A stretch of DNA of 64,000 bases from Streptomyces asiaticus (GTDB lineage: Bacteria > Actinomycetota > Actinomycetes > Streptomycetales > Streptomycetaceae): the NCBI RefSeq assembly GCF_018138715.1, contig NZ_JAGSHX010000006.1, forward strand, positions 3,720,001-3,784,000. The letters run 5' to 3'. Positions 54,274 to 63,811 of the stretch are shown piece after piece. How positions within the stretch are numbered: position 1 is the stretch's first letter; the number at the start of each line of letters is the position of its first letter. Position numbers and translations under genes: made by a program. The notes under the pieces are model-generated. The model was not told where the DNA came from and ran no database searches. It worked only from the letters and a program-made list of their open reading frames with translations.

Positions 54274-54818
54274 GCGCTCTCCTCCCGGCCCGGGGCCTCG
54301 GTCTGGCAGGGGCTCACACACGGGCCCTTGCGCCACCACTCCGGCAGCATCGCGATCGCCTCGTCCCCCAGCGGATTGACCCCGGGACCGGCCGCGAGGG
54401 AGTGGGCCACCAGCACATGCAGGCACTTCACCCGGTCCGGCATGCCGCCCGCGCTGGGGAAGCCCTGGAGCACCTCGACGGCGTCGCGGCGCGCGATGTA
54501 GTCCTCGTGGGCGGCGCGGTAGGCGGCGGCCAGCTCGGGGGCGGTGCCCAGCCGGGCCGTCATCTCCTTCATCACGCCCTCGGCCTCCAGCGTGCCGATC
54601 GCGGACGCGGCGCGCGGACAGGTCAGGTAGTAGAGGGTGGGGAAGGGCGTACCGTCCTCGAGCCGCGGCGCGGTCTCCACGACGTCCGGATTGCCGCAGG
54701 GGCAGCGGTGCGCGATGGCGCGCAGGCCCCGGGGCACCCGGTTCAGCTGCTCCCGTACGGCGTGGATGTCCGCGTCGGTGGGCGCGGTGGGCTCCGTCTG
54801 GGGCGGGGGCGTATCCAT
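54270..54818 (-). CDS. DUF501 protein
   Basis: The protein has 182 residues. The conserved cysteine pattern HRCPCGNPDVVETAPRL, TLYYLTCPRAASAIG and MPDRVKCLHVLVAHSLA is that of DUF501, found in nearly all Actinobacteria between DivIC/FtsB and Ppx/GppA. The Cys/His residues suggest a metal site, but the function is unknown. A Cys-rich C-terminal tail (GPCVSPCQTE) is present. It follows the DivIC gene by 70 bases. Confidence 0.9.
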   Translation of the reverse strand: MDTPPPQTEPTAPTDADIHAVREQLNRVPRGLRAIAHRCPCGNPDVVETAPRLEDGTPFPTLYYLTCPRAASAIGTLEAEGVMKEMTARLGTAPELAAAYRAAHEDYIARRDAVEVLQGFPSAGGMPDRVKCLHVLVAHSLAAGPGVNPLGDEAIAMLPEWWRKGPCVSPCQTEAPGREESA

Positions 54819-54888
54819 GAGTGGGAAAGCTCTTCTTCTTCGTTTCGATTCGAACGCCGGGTGCGGCCGGCGGCCGGAGCGCGGCGCC

Positions 54889-55371
54889 TCAGCGGCGCGC
54901 GCCGCCCGCCCCCGCCGCGTCCGCCGTGTCCACGGCGTCCCAGAGGTTGGTGTACCAGGGGCGGCCGGCCGCGCCCTGGTCGGTGGAGTGCTCGGTGGAG
55001 CCGGCGCCGTCCACCACGCTGTAGCCGGTCTCCCCCGGCATCAGGAAGTGCAGCCGCTCCCGGGCCTGCTGCTCGGTGTAGGCGGGGTCGCGCAGCCGGG
55101 CCTTCCGCTCCCGCAGCTTCTTCACGTCCTCGCGGGCCCGCTGGGCCTCGTGCCGCTGCTCGGCGATGTCGGAGCGCTGGGAGATGTACTGCCGCATCGG
55201 ATAGGCGAGCGCCACGACGAGGGAGCAGACGACCAGCGCGAGCAGGGCGGCCCGGCCGGTCAGCCGGCCGCGGCGGCGCTTGGTGCGCACCCGGTAGACC
55301 CGGGCGGCGGCGTGCTCGCCGAGCGCCTTGAGCCTGGTCGCGGTGGAGAACCGTTCCCGATCCGCCGGCAC
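54889..55371 (-). CDS. FtsB/DivIC-like septum formation initiator
   Basis: This 160-residue bitopic membrane protein has a basic cytoplasmic N-terminus (RTKRRRGRLTG), one membrane helix (AALLALVVCSLVVALAY), then an extracellular coiled coil (SDIAEQRHEAQRAREDVKKL) and the motif LRDPAYTEQQARERLHFLMPGE typical of DivIC. It would form a complex with FtsL and FtsQ to activate septal wall synthesis. A GTG start at 55371 is used. It lies downstream of eno, with a terminator between. Confidence 0.92.
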   Translation of the reverse strand: MPADRERFSTATRLKALGEHAAARVYRVRTKRRRGRLTGRAALLALVVCSLVVALAYPMRQYISQRSDIAEQRHEAQRAREDVKKLRERKARLRDPAYTEQQARERLHFLMPGETGYSVVDGAGSTEHSTDQGAAGRPWYTNLWDAVDTADAAGAGGARR

Positions 55372-55421
55372 GTCGCCTCCCCGGTGATGACTTCGCTTGG
55401 GTAACGCCGTCGAGCGACGCC

Positions 55422-55456
55422 GTCCCCGGCCACGGTACGGGACCGCGGCCGGGGAC
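55422..55456 (-). terminator. Terminator after eno
   Basis: A 10-base perfect stem, GTCCCCGGCC with GGCCGGGGAC, encloses a 15-base loop, 20 bases past the eno stop. Confidence 0.8.
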
Positions 55457-55475
55457 AGGCGTCAGACGTGTCCGC

Positions 55476-56969
<1,494 letters not shown>

Positions 56970-57000
56970 TCAGCTGGGGTCCCCGGGGGGAGTCCTCAGA

Positions 57001-57060
57001 CCGGGGCCGTGACCATGACCGTGGCTGTGACCGGGGCCGCGGCCATGACCGTGGCCGTGG
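57001..57060. repeat. 30-base tandem repeat after the rpfA stop
   Basis: Two adjacent 30-base units, each starting CCGGGGCCG and containing CCATGACCGTGGC, match at 26 of 30 positions. Read on the minus strand one frame gives His-Gly repeats. It abuts the rpfA stop codon. Confidence 0.8.
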
Positions 57061-57061
57061 C

Positions 57062-57778
57062 TCAGCGGAGGTGCAGCTGCTGGCCCGGGAAGATCAGGTC
57101 GGCCTGCTCCACGATGTCCTTGTTCAGCTCGAAGACCTTCTTCCAGCCGCCCTTGACGTCGTGAGCCTTGGCGATCTTGCCGAGGGTGTCGCCGGACTTG
57201 ACCTTGTACTCGCCGTCACCCTTCTTGATCGGGCCACGGGTCTGCTGCCGCGCGGCGTGCTCGGGCGCGGTGCGCGGCTGCGCCTTCGGCTGGGCCTTCG
57301 GCTGCGCCGACTGGGCGGCCGGGGCGGACTTGGTGGTCGCCGAGGACTGGTCCTGCGACCCGGAGGGCGCGGACGGCGCGGACGGGGCGGACGGGGCGGA
57401 CGGGCTGCCGCCGGAGGTCAGACCCTTGCCGCAGACCGGCCAGGCGCCCTTGCCCTGGCTGCCCAGGACCTTCTCGGCGATCTGGATCTGCTGGGCCTTG
57501 CTGGCCTTGTCCGCGGTGGAGGCGTAGGCCGTGCCGCCGTAGGCGGCCCAGGTGGAGCTCGAGAACTGCAAGCCGCCGAAGTAGCCGTTGCCGGTGTTGA
57601 TCGACCAGTTGCCACCGGACTCGCACTGCGCGACCTGGTCCCACTGCGAGGTGGTGGCCGCGGAGGCGGAGGTCGCCCCGATGAGCGGTGCCGCCACGGC
57701 GGCACCGGCGAGACCGGTGAGCGCGGCGATACGGGTGGCCTTGGAGGGGCGGCGGTGCTTCCCGTTGGACTTGAGCAT
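57062..57778 (-). CDS. rpfA: Resuscitation-promoting factor, Rpf domain plus LysM
   Basis: This secreted 238-residue muralytic enzyme has a signal peptide (residues 1-41, ending SASAA). The Rpf lysozyme-like domain runs from SQWDQVAQCESGGNWSINTG, with the catalytic Glu in QCESGG, through YFGGLQFSSSTWAAYGG. A Ser/Ala/Pro-rich linker with four SAP units follows, then a C-terminal LysM domain (EYKVKSGDTLGKIAKAH to IFPGQQLHLR). Rpf enzymes cleave peptidoglycan and promote spore germination. I use the ATG at 57778 with AGGAA upstream. The leader carries a ydaO riboswitch, as known for rpfA in S. coelicolor. Confidence 0.93.
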   Translation of the reverse strand: MLKSNGKHRRPSKATRIAALTGLAGAAVAAPLIGATSASAATTSQWDQVAQCESGGNWSINTGNGYFGGLQFSSSTWAAYGGTAYASTADKASKAQQIQIAEKVLGSQGKGAWPVCGKGLTSGGSPSAPSAPSAPSAPSGSQDQSSATTKSAPAAQSAQPKAQPKAQPRTAPEHAARQQTRGPIKKGDGEYKVKSGDTLGKIAKAHDVKGGWKKVFELNKDIVEQADLIFPGQQLHLR

Positions 57779-57799
57779 TTTGGTTCGTTTCCTCACCGA

Positions 57800-57985
57800 C
57801 GCCTACGAGGTGAGCTGTCGGGTTCGGACGTGAGTTGCCCGGCCGGTCGCGATGGTCGCTCCCGGCTTCACCCCTAGCCGACAAGCCCGTGTCCACAGGC
57901 CACTCGGCACCTACCTTGGGTCCCCCGCTCCTGCCTTCGGCGCTGACGCGTCGGTTTCCCCCCGACCGCCGGCAGGATTCGGCGT
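57800..57985 (-). promoter_or_regulatory. ydaO-type c-di-AMP riboswitch upstream of rpfA
   Basis: On the minus strand the leader contains the conserved blocks of the ydaO-yuaA class in order: CCGAATCCTGCCGG, GGGGGAAACCGAC, GCCGAAGGCAGGAG, GGGGGACCCAAGGTAGGTG, CTAGGGGTGAAGCCGG and GACAGCTCACCTCGTAGGCG. The class binds cyclic di-AMP, usually shutting off expression of cell-wall hydrolases and ion transporters. The block ends about 20 bases before the ribosome site. Confidence 0.85.
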
Positions 57986-58085
57986 GACGATCGACGGTGC
58001 CCGCGGTGGCGAGCGGAAAGACGTTAAACACACCTGCCAAGAACGTTCAAACACCCCAAGGGCAGCGAATGGGGCTGTAATTGAT

Positions 58086-58124
58086 CTCACCCGGCCCACA
58101 TCGACGCAGGTGGGGCCGGGTGAG
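58086..58124 (-). terminator. Terminator downstream of rpfB
   Basis: A 12-base perfect stem, CTCACCCGGCCC with GGGCCGGGTGAG, encloses a 15-base loop, about 84 bases after the end of the second Rpf gene on the minus strand. Confidence 0.8.
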
Positions 58125-58207
58125 GAGGGATCGGACACGAGGCGCGCCCCGGAAAATGTGACGAGATGTATGTCTCACCGGGTCCAGATCGGGCAATTCC
58201 CCCCGAA

Positions 58208-59212
58208 TCACTGCTCCCTGATGGTCAGGTCAAGTCGCTGACCAGGGATGATCAGATCGGGGTCGGTCCCGATGAGGTCCTCGTTGGACTCGTAGAGCCC
58301 TTCCCAACCCCGGGACACATTCTGGTGCTCGGCGATCCCTGACAGGTTGTCACCGGGGCGAACAGTGTAATCGCCGTCCGTGGAGCCCTCGTCGCGGTCC
58401 GAAGCGCCGCGCGAGGCATGGCGCCCGGAGGGCCGTGCGCTCCCGGCGTCGCCGTCGTCGGCCCCCTCTCCGGCGTCCGGGGAGCCGCGGTGGCGGCCGG
58501 AGGGCGACGGGTCGGCCGAGGGGGTCCTGGAGTCGTCCGACGCCGAGGGGCGGTCCGAGCCCGAGGGGCCGTCCGCATCCGCATCATCCGCCGCCGGGTC
58601 GTCCGAGGCGGAGCCGTCCAACCCGTCGGGGGACTTGGAGGTGTGGGGCGCCTCCGGGTCCTCGGCCGACCCGGACGCGTCCGGCGCGTCCTGCCTGTCG
58701 GCGCCGTCGGACGTCCCCGAACGGTCGGCGTCCGAGGAGGAGCCGTCCCGCCCCCGGTCCCCCGGGTCGTCATCGCCACGCCCCGCCCCCGGGTCCGAGG
58801 TGGCCGTGGTGCCGGGGTCCACATCGGGGGCGCCGCCGCCGTCGGTGAGCCCGGCGCCCAGCGCACAACTCGGCCAGGCGTCGGGGCCGCGGTCGCCGAG
58901 GATCGCCTCGGCGACGGATATCTGCTGGGAGCGGCTGGCGAGGTCGGGGCGCGGGGCGTACTCCGTGCCGCCGTACTTCTTCCACATGTCGAGGGTCAGC
59001 TGGAGCCCGCCGTAGAAGCCGTTGCCCTCGTTGGCGCTCCACATACCGCCGCTCTCGCACTCGGCGACGTGATCCCATGTGGCGGTCTGCGCGGCCTGTG
59101 CGCCGGTCGCCCCGAAGAGGGGCATGGCGAGGCCCGCTCCCGTGACCCCCGCCGCGACGATGATGGCCGGAGCCTGACGGGGGCGACGGTGTCGACCATT
59201 ACCGGAACGCAT
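58208..59212 (-). CDS. rpfB: Resuscitation-promoting factor with Asp/Ser-rich linker and LysM
   Basis: This secreted 334-residue protein has a signal peptide (1-41, ending AQAAQ) and an Rpf domain with catalytic Glu in ECESGGMWSANEGNG and FYGGLQLTLDMWKKYGG. A very long linker (about 125-275) rich in Asp, Ser, Gly and Pro follows, then a C-terminal LysM domain (YTVRPGDNLSGIAEH to IPGQRLDL). It resembles RpfA but with a strongly acidic linker three times as long. It has no riboswitch in its leader, unlike rpfA. The symbol is given by position and is less certain. Confidence 0.88.
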   Translation of the reverse strand: MRSGNGRHRRPRQAPAIIVAAGVTGAGLAMPLFGATGAQAAQTATWDHVAECESGGMWSANEGNGFYGGLQLTLDMWKKYGGTEYAPRPDLASRSQQISVAEAILGDRGPDAWPSCALGAGLTDGGGAPDVDPGTTATSDPGAGRGDDDPGDRGRDGSSSDADRSGTSDGADRQDAPDASGSAEDPEAPHTSKSPDGLDGSASDDPAADDADADGPSGSDRPSASDDSRTPSADPSPSGRHRGSPDAGEGADDGDAGSARPSGRHASRGASDRDEGSTDGDYTVRPGDNLSGIAEHQNVSRGWEGLYESNEDLIGTDPDLIIPGQRLDLTIREQ

Positions 59213-59397
59213 GCGATTGACCTCTCCTATGGCGCTATGGCCCTATGGCGACAAGGTTTGCCGGTGAACATAGCGAGGGCACTCGATCATCACAAGGCGA
59301 TGTATCCCAGGTCACGCCAAGGTCACACGGCTGATCATTCATCACCTATGTCCGCCCGTACGGGCCTTGGGGGCCGCAGCCGCCCGTTTCGCGGGGC

Positions 59398-60675
59398 TCA
59401 GCCGTCCGCGGAATTCCAGGTCACCGGGAGCGTGCGCAGCCCGCGCATGATCAGCCCGCCGCGCCACCGCAGCTCGTCCGGATCCTCCGCGAGCCGCAGC
59501 CCGGGCAGCCGCCGCAGCAGGGTGGCGATCGCGGTCTGGGCCTCCAGCCGGGCCAGCGGGGCGCCCAGACAGTAATGGATGCCGTGGCCGTAGCCGAGGT
59601 GCTGATTGTCCCGGCGGGTGAGATCGAGGACGTCCGGCTCCGCGAACCGTTCGGGGTCCCGGTCGGCCGCGGCGAGCACCACCAGCACCGGCTCCCCCTC
59701 GGCGATGTGCTGCCCGGCGAGGGTGAGCGGCTCGGTGGCGAACCGCCAGGTGGCGATCTCCACGGGTCCGTCGTAGCGGAGCAGTTCCTCGACCCCGGCG
59801 GCGAGCAGCCGCTCGTCCCCTTCTTCCATGGCCCGCCGCATGAGGGCGCGCTGCTCCGGATGGCGCAGCAGCGCGTAGACGCCGTTGCCGATGAGATTGA
59901 CGGTCGTCTCGAAGCCGGCGAAGAGAAGGATGAAGGCCATGGCCGCGGCCTCGTTCTCGGTGAGGTGCTCACCGTGGTCGCTCGCCCGGATCAGCCCCGA
60001 GATCAGATCCTCCCCGTCCTCTTCTTCCCTGCGCTCCGCGAGTTCCAGGCGCTTGCGGTGGATCAGCTCGCCCAGATACGCCCGGATCCTCTTCACCGCG
60101 CGGGCCACTCCGCCGCGCGGGCCGCCGCCGTGCCGGATCATCGCGCCCGCCCAGTCCCGGAAGTCGTCCTGGTCCTCGCGCGGCACCCCGAGCAGATCGC
60201 AGATGGCGTAGATGGGGAGGGGGAAGGCGAACTCATGGATGAGATCCGCCTCTCCCCTCTCTTCGAAGGCGTCGATGAGCTGATCGGTGAGCGTTTGCAC
60301 CCGGGGGGCGAACGCGGCCACCCGGCGCGGGGTGAACGCCCTCGAGACCAGCCGCCGCAGCCGGGTGTGGTCGGGAGGGTCGATATTGAGCAGATGTGTC
60401 ATCAGCTCGGCGCGGCGTTCGCCCGGGATGCCCACCTTGCCCTTGGCGTGGGCCGCCGCACTGTGCCGCTGGGGGTTCTTCGAGAGCCGGGGATCGGCCA
60501 GCGCCTTTCTGGCGTCGGCGTAACGGGTCACCAGCCAGGCGTCCACACCACTGGGCAACGTGGTCCGGTGCACCGGGGCGTGTTCGCGTAGCCAGGCGTA
60601 CGCGGGGTAGGGATCGCTGGCGAACTCCCAGGTGAAGAGGGTGGGAGCGGAGCTGTCACGGGGCTGTTCCGACAC
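59398..60675 (-). CDS. Cytochrome P450
   Basis: This 425-residue bacterial P450 has the I-helix LLFAGFETTVNL (oxygen-activating A-G-x-E-T-T), the K-helix Glu-Arg pair in EELLRYDGP, and the haem loop HLGYGHGIHYCLGAPLARLE with the axial Cys. The usual Phe of the haem loop is Tyr here. HLLNIDPPDHTRLRRLVSRAFTP is typical of CYP105/107-like enzymes. It would hydroxylate a lipophilic metabolite with electrons from a ferredoxin encoded elsewhere. It is preceded by an A-rich purine tract unusual for this genome. Confidence 0.94.
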   Translation of the reverse strand: MSEQPRDSSAPTLFTWEFASDPYPAYAWLREHAPVHRTTLPSGVDAWLVTRYADARKALADPRLSKNPQRHSAAAHAKGKVGIPGERRAELMTHLLNIDPPDHTRLRRLVSRAFTPRRVAAFAPRVQTLTDQLIDAFEERGEADLIHEFAFPLPIYAICDLLGVPREDQDDFRDWAGAMIRHGGGPRGGVARAVKRIRAYLGELIHRKRLELAERREEEDGEDLISGLIRASDHGEHLTENEAAAMAFILLFAGFETTVNLIGNGVYALLRHPEQRALMRRAMEEGDERLLAAGVEELLRYDGPVEIATWRFATEPLTLAGQHIAEGEPVLVVLAAADRDPERFAEPDVLDLTRRDNQHLGYGHGIHYCLGAPLARLEAQTAIATLLRRLPGLRLAEDPDELRWRGGLIMRGLRTLPVTWNSADG

Positions 60676-61328
60676 CCCCCGACGATACCGGCGAGGGGCC
60701 GCTCCCCCCTCGGTCTGCCGGAAGTAACCACAGACAAGAGAAATAAGGGAATAAGAAGAACAAAGAGAATATGGGAGTCATGACCGGGATGAATGTCTAG
60801 CGGAATTCCCCATTCATCTCCACACACCCTTCACCACCCGCGCACAGCCGGGGCCGAATGCCCGGATATCTGATGGCTGGGACCGCCCTTCAGCGGATGC
60901 CCGCGCCGCCCCGTTACGATCCGCCGGGACCCGCCCTGACGTCGGTCAACGCGATGAACTGGGGGTGTGGCTGAAACGCCGTCAGGTGAACGAATGGGAC
61001 TGGGGCACATGCACGGGGCCCAGTGATACCGGTGATACGATCACCGCGCTTGCCAGGCGAGCCAAGGGCGCGTAAGACACACGGCGATCCGGCACATCAC
61101 GCCGAGAGGATCCCCACTCTGAGGAGCATTATGCCGCCAGTCGGGCATACGGAGCCGTTCCGGCGCACCGACGCCTGTGCGCTGCCGTCGGCAAGACGAG
61201 TGCGACGTCCCCGGAACCCGCGGGCGCCGTACGAGCGCTGACTTACCGCCGCCCCGACCATTCCAGACGCATAACGCACCACACCTCCCTAAAGTCCCTG
61301 GCGGTCTAGTCGTTTAAAGAGAGTCTCA
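60676..61328. other. Long divergent region between P450 and conservon
   Basis: This 653-base gap holds the promoters of the P450 and the conservon. A purine-rich, A-rich strand (60722-60783) near the P450 is markedly unlike the surrounding GC-rich DNA. A short open frame with a good ribosome site is at 61131-61241. The region before cvnA (61255-61328) is AT-richer and probably contains its promoter. Confidence 0.5.
61131..61241 (+). CDS. Possible 36-residue Arg/Pro-rich leader peptide
   Basis: An ATG at 61131 follows GAGGAG at a four-base spacing. The frame encodes 36 residues starting MPPVGHTEPFRRTDACALP and ending RRPRNPRAPYER, with a stop 85 bases before cvnA. There is no recognised family. 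It may be a small regulatory or leader peptide of the conservon operon, or chance. Confidence 0.25.
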   Translation: MPPVGHTEPFRRTDACALPSARRVRRPRNPRAPYER

Positions 61329-62471
61329 ATGACGCAATATCTACAGGATCCAGCGCTCTGGGCCCTGATCGCTGGCACGCCTCTCGCCGCAACCGCCATT
61401 ATCCGCGGGCGAAAGACGCGAGCGAATCTGCGCCGGGAGCGGGCGGAGCTAGAGAAACGCGCGGCCGACCTCGAGAACAATTACGCCGAGGCGGTGCAGG
61501 AGGCACAGAACCGCGCCGAAGAGGCCACCAAGAGCGCGCTGAAGTCCGCCATGCGAACCCTTCAGGGTCTCGCCAACGAGCAGCAGCTGGCCATCTCCAA
61601 GACGCAGGACAAGTACGGCGAGCACCAGCTTCTCCAGGACCTCCTGGAGATCGACCATATGAACTCGCAGTTCGGTCGGCGTGCGCAGTCCATCGCGGTG
61701 CTCTGTGACGGCTGGCTGGGTCGGCAGCGAGCCGTTGCCTCGGTGTACGACGTGGTGCGCAGCGCCAAGGGCCGCATCCGTCACTACACCCGGGTGGAAA
61801 TCCGCTCGCAGAGCAATTTCGCCCTGGTCAGCCGGGCCGTGGAACCGGTCGCGCTGGCGCTGGCCGAGCTTTTGGACAACGCGACCAGTTACTCCGCGCC
61901 CGACTCGCCCATCGACATCACCATCCGCACCGTCCCCAAGGGCGTCTGCGTCATCATCGACGACGCCGGCGTCGGTATGAACGAGGAGGAGAAGAACCGG
62001 GCGGACAAGCTGCTCTCGGCCACCCATGCCACCGGTGTAACGGGACTGGGCAATCCGCCGCAGTTCGGTTTCGCGGTGATCGGTGTGCTCGCCGCGCGCT
62101 ACGGCTTCACGGTGTCCGTCGATTCGACCTCTCCGTACGGTGGTGTGCGCGCGGTCGTGCTTCTCCCCGAGGACCTTCTGACCAATATGCCCGAGCCGGA
62201 AGTGCAGCCGACGACCCACGCTCCCGCAGCGGCCGAGCAGTCGGAGCCGAGCGGTTCCACCATGACCAGTTCCACCGTGGGCGGTTCCACCGCCGGGGGC
62301 CTGCCCAAGCGCCGCCGTAAGGGCGCGATTTCCATCGTCCCGAGAGCGGACGCCACTGCCGCGGCCCGGACGAGCGAGGAAACCGCATCGATCATGGGCG
62401 CGTTCCAGCGCGGCACTCAGTCCGGCCGCTCAGCAGCAAACCCGAGCAGGGAAGGGCATGATCCTCAGTGA
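61329..62471 (+). CDS. cvnA: Conservon protein CvnA, nitrate/sulfonate sensor-like ATPase
   Basis: The protein has 380 residues. A short N-terminal membrane helix (WALIAGTPLAATAII) precedes a coiled coil (RRERAELEKRAADLENNYAEA). A GHKL ATPase domain follows, with ALAELLDNATSYSAPDSP (N-box), CVIIDDAGVGMNEEE (G1) and GFAVIGVLAARYG (G2). No phospho-acceptor His box is evident, as in other CvnA proteins. In S. coelicolor CvnA is the membrane member of a G-protein-like complex with CvnB, C and D. The tail is Ser/Thr-rich with a basic patch KRRRKG. It overlaps cvnB as GTGA. Confidence 0.93.
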   Translation: MTQYLQDPALWALIAGTPLAATAIIRGRKTRANLRRERAELEKRAADLENNYAEAVQEAQNRAEEATKSALKSAMRTLQGLANEQQLAISKTQDKYGEHQLLQDLLEIDHMNSQFGRRAQSIAVLCDGWLGRQRAVASVYDVVRSAKGRIRHYTRVEIRSQSNFALVSRAVEPVALALAELLDNATSYSAPDSPIDITIRTVPKGVCVIIDDAGVGMNEEEKNRADKLLSATHATGVTGLGNPPQFGFAVIGVLAARYGFTVSVDSTSPYGGVRAVVLLPEDLLTNMPEPEVQPTTHAPAAAEQSEPSGSTMTSSTVGGSTAGGLPKRRRKGAISIVPRADATAAARTSEETASIMGAFQRGTQSGRSAANPSREGHDPQ

Positions 62472-62869
62472 ACAACGACCTGTCATGGATGCTTGAGAGC
62501 GCCCTGGAAGTACCAGGTGCTCGTCATGCGATCCTGGTTTCCGCCGACGGTCTGCTGATGGCCCGTTCTCAAGAGGTCAAAAAGGACGAGGCCGACACCG
62601 TCGCGGCGGCGATGAGCGGCATCCAGTCGCTGAGCCGCACCATGGCCGGCTTCTGCGGTGGCCCCCATATGACGTGGCGCCAGACCCTGGTGGAGTTCGA
62701 CGGTGGCTGGGTCTTCCTCATCTCCGCGGGTGAGGGTGCGTATCTGGCGGTCTCCTCGGCGCCCGATGTCGACATGGCCGACATCACCTTCCGGATGCAG
62801 CAGCTTGTCGGGCAACTCGGCAAGGCGCTGACCACACCACCTCGCGAAAACACCGGAATTCAGGCATGA
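62468..62869 (+). CDS. cvnB: Conservon protein CvnB, roadblock/LC7 domain
   Basis: The protein has 133 residues. The roadblock/LC7 fold is shown by LEVPGARHAILVSADGLLMARS, ADTVAAAMSGIQSLSR and VFLISAGEGAYLAVSS. Proteins of this type act as scaffolds or GTPase-activating partners for small GTPases such as CvnD and MglA. It starts at the GTG at 62468, overlapping cvnA by four bases, and overlaps cvnC as ATGA. Confidence 0.94.
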   Translation: MNNDLSWMLESALEVPGARHAILVSADGLLMARSQEVKKDEADTVAAAMSGIQSLSRTMAGFCGGPHMTWRQTLVEFDGGWVFLISAGEGAYLAVSSAPDVDMADITFRMQQLVGQLGKALTTPPRENTGIQA

Positions 62870-63237
62870 CGGCGCCAGGCGAGCAGGAGCCCGAATCCGC
62901 TCAGTTAGTGCGACCGTACGTCATCACCAACGGTCGAGGGCTGCCGGAGAACGACCAGTTCAACTTGATCACGCTGGTCACCGCCTCCGAAGAGAGACCC
63001 CCCAGCCATCTCGACCCGGAGAAGCGCGGGCTCCTGGAGCTGTGCTCGGGTGGTTATCTCTCGGTCGCGGAGATAGCCGGACACATGGGACTTCCGATCG
63101 GCATCGTGAAGGTCCTGCTGTCCGATCTCTCCACGGACGGCTACCTCATCACCCGTGCACCCGCGCCTCCCGCGCAGCTTGTCGACGTTTCGCTCCTTCA
63201 GGAGGTGCTGGATGGGCTCCAGGCCCGTTTCGGATGA
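62866..63237 (+). CDS. cvnC: Conservon protein CvnC (DUF742), contains a TTA codon
   Basis: This 123-residue protein has the DUF742 pattern: LVRPYVITNGRG at the N-terminus and a winged-helix part with LLELCSGGYLSVAEIAGHMG and VKVLLSDLSTDGYL. Codon 14 (62905-62907) is TTA, which only bldA tRNA should read, so production of CvnC and perhaps of the downstream coupled CvnD should depend on bldA. It starts at the ATG at 62866 in an ATGA overlap with cvnB. Confidence 0.93.
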   Translation: MTAPGEQEPESAQLVRPYVITNGRGLPENDQFNLITLVTASEERPPSHLDPEKRGLLELCSGGYLSVAEIAGHMGLPIGIVKVLLSDLSTDGYLITRAPAPPAQLVDVSLLQEVLDGLQARFG

Positions 63238-63802
63238 TGACGTCTATCTGAACGAAGCGGTGCAGATCGCGGCCAAGATCCTGGTCGTGGGGCATTTCGC
63301 GGTCGGAAAGACGACGTTCATCGGCACCATGTCCGAGATTCCTCCGCTGCGCACCGAGGAGCGGATGACTCAGGCCGGAGCCCATGTCGACGACCTCATG
63401 GGCACCCGGGGCAAGACCACGACCACCGTGGCCATGGACTTCGGCCGGCTCACGCTCAGCGACAGACTTGTCCTGTATCTCTTCGGCACACCCGGACAGG
63501 AGCGCTTCGTCCAGGTGTGGGAGGACATGACCCGAGGCGCTCTCGGGGCACTGATCCTCGTCGATCCCGAACGGCTCAAGGAATCCTTCCCGGTGATCGA
63601 CCTGGTGGAGCACTACGGACTGCCCTATGCGATTTCCGTCAACCACTTCGACGGCACGCCGGCCCGCCCCGACGACGAATTGCGCGAGGCGCTCGACCTG
63701 CTGCCCGAGACCCCGATCGTCACCTGTGACGCACGTGACGAGAAGTCATCGGCCAACGCGCTGATCACGCTTGTCCGTTACCTACAGGAACGTACCCGCT
63801 AG
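63212..63802 (+). CDS. cvnD: Conservon protein CvnD, small GTPase
   Basis: This 196-residue GTPase has the P-loop GHFAVGKTTF, switch II LFGTPGQERF and the guanine-recognition motif NHFDGT. The start at 63212 has AGGAGG seven bases upstream and lies 26 bases inside the end of cvnC in another frame. The upstream open frame from 63155 is rejected for lack of a ribosome site. It completes the cvnABCD unit. The signalling input and output of conservons are poorly known, but one set (rar) affects aerial growth in Streptomyces. Confidence 0.94.
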   Translation: MGSRPVSDDDVYLNEAVQIAAKILVVGHFAVGKTTFIGTMSEIPPLRTEERMTQAGAHVDDLMGTRGKTTTTVAMDFGRLTLSDRLVLYLFGTPGQERFVQVWEDMTRGALGALILVDPERLKESFPVIDLVEHYGLPYAISVNHFDGTPARPDDELREALDLLPETPIVTCDARDEKSSANALITLVRYLQERTR

Positions 63803-63811
63803 GAGCACCTG

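Larger units (their letters stand above)
57779..58207 (-). promoter_or_regulatory. rpfA leader and promoter region
   Basis: This 429-base gap has no gene. The left half is the ydaO riboswitch. The stretch 58015-58080 is AT-richer and is the likely promoter of rpfA. The rpfB terminator lies at 58086-58124. Confidence 0.6.

Noticed and set aside
60528..60827. Minus-strand frame starting MCGDEWGIPLDIHPG with a hydrophobic stretch LLIPLFLLSVV
   Set aside because: It overlaps the P450 start in another frame, and its hydrophobic part is simply the translation of the pyrimidine tract opposite the A-rich DNA. There is no ribosome site.
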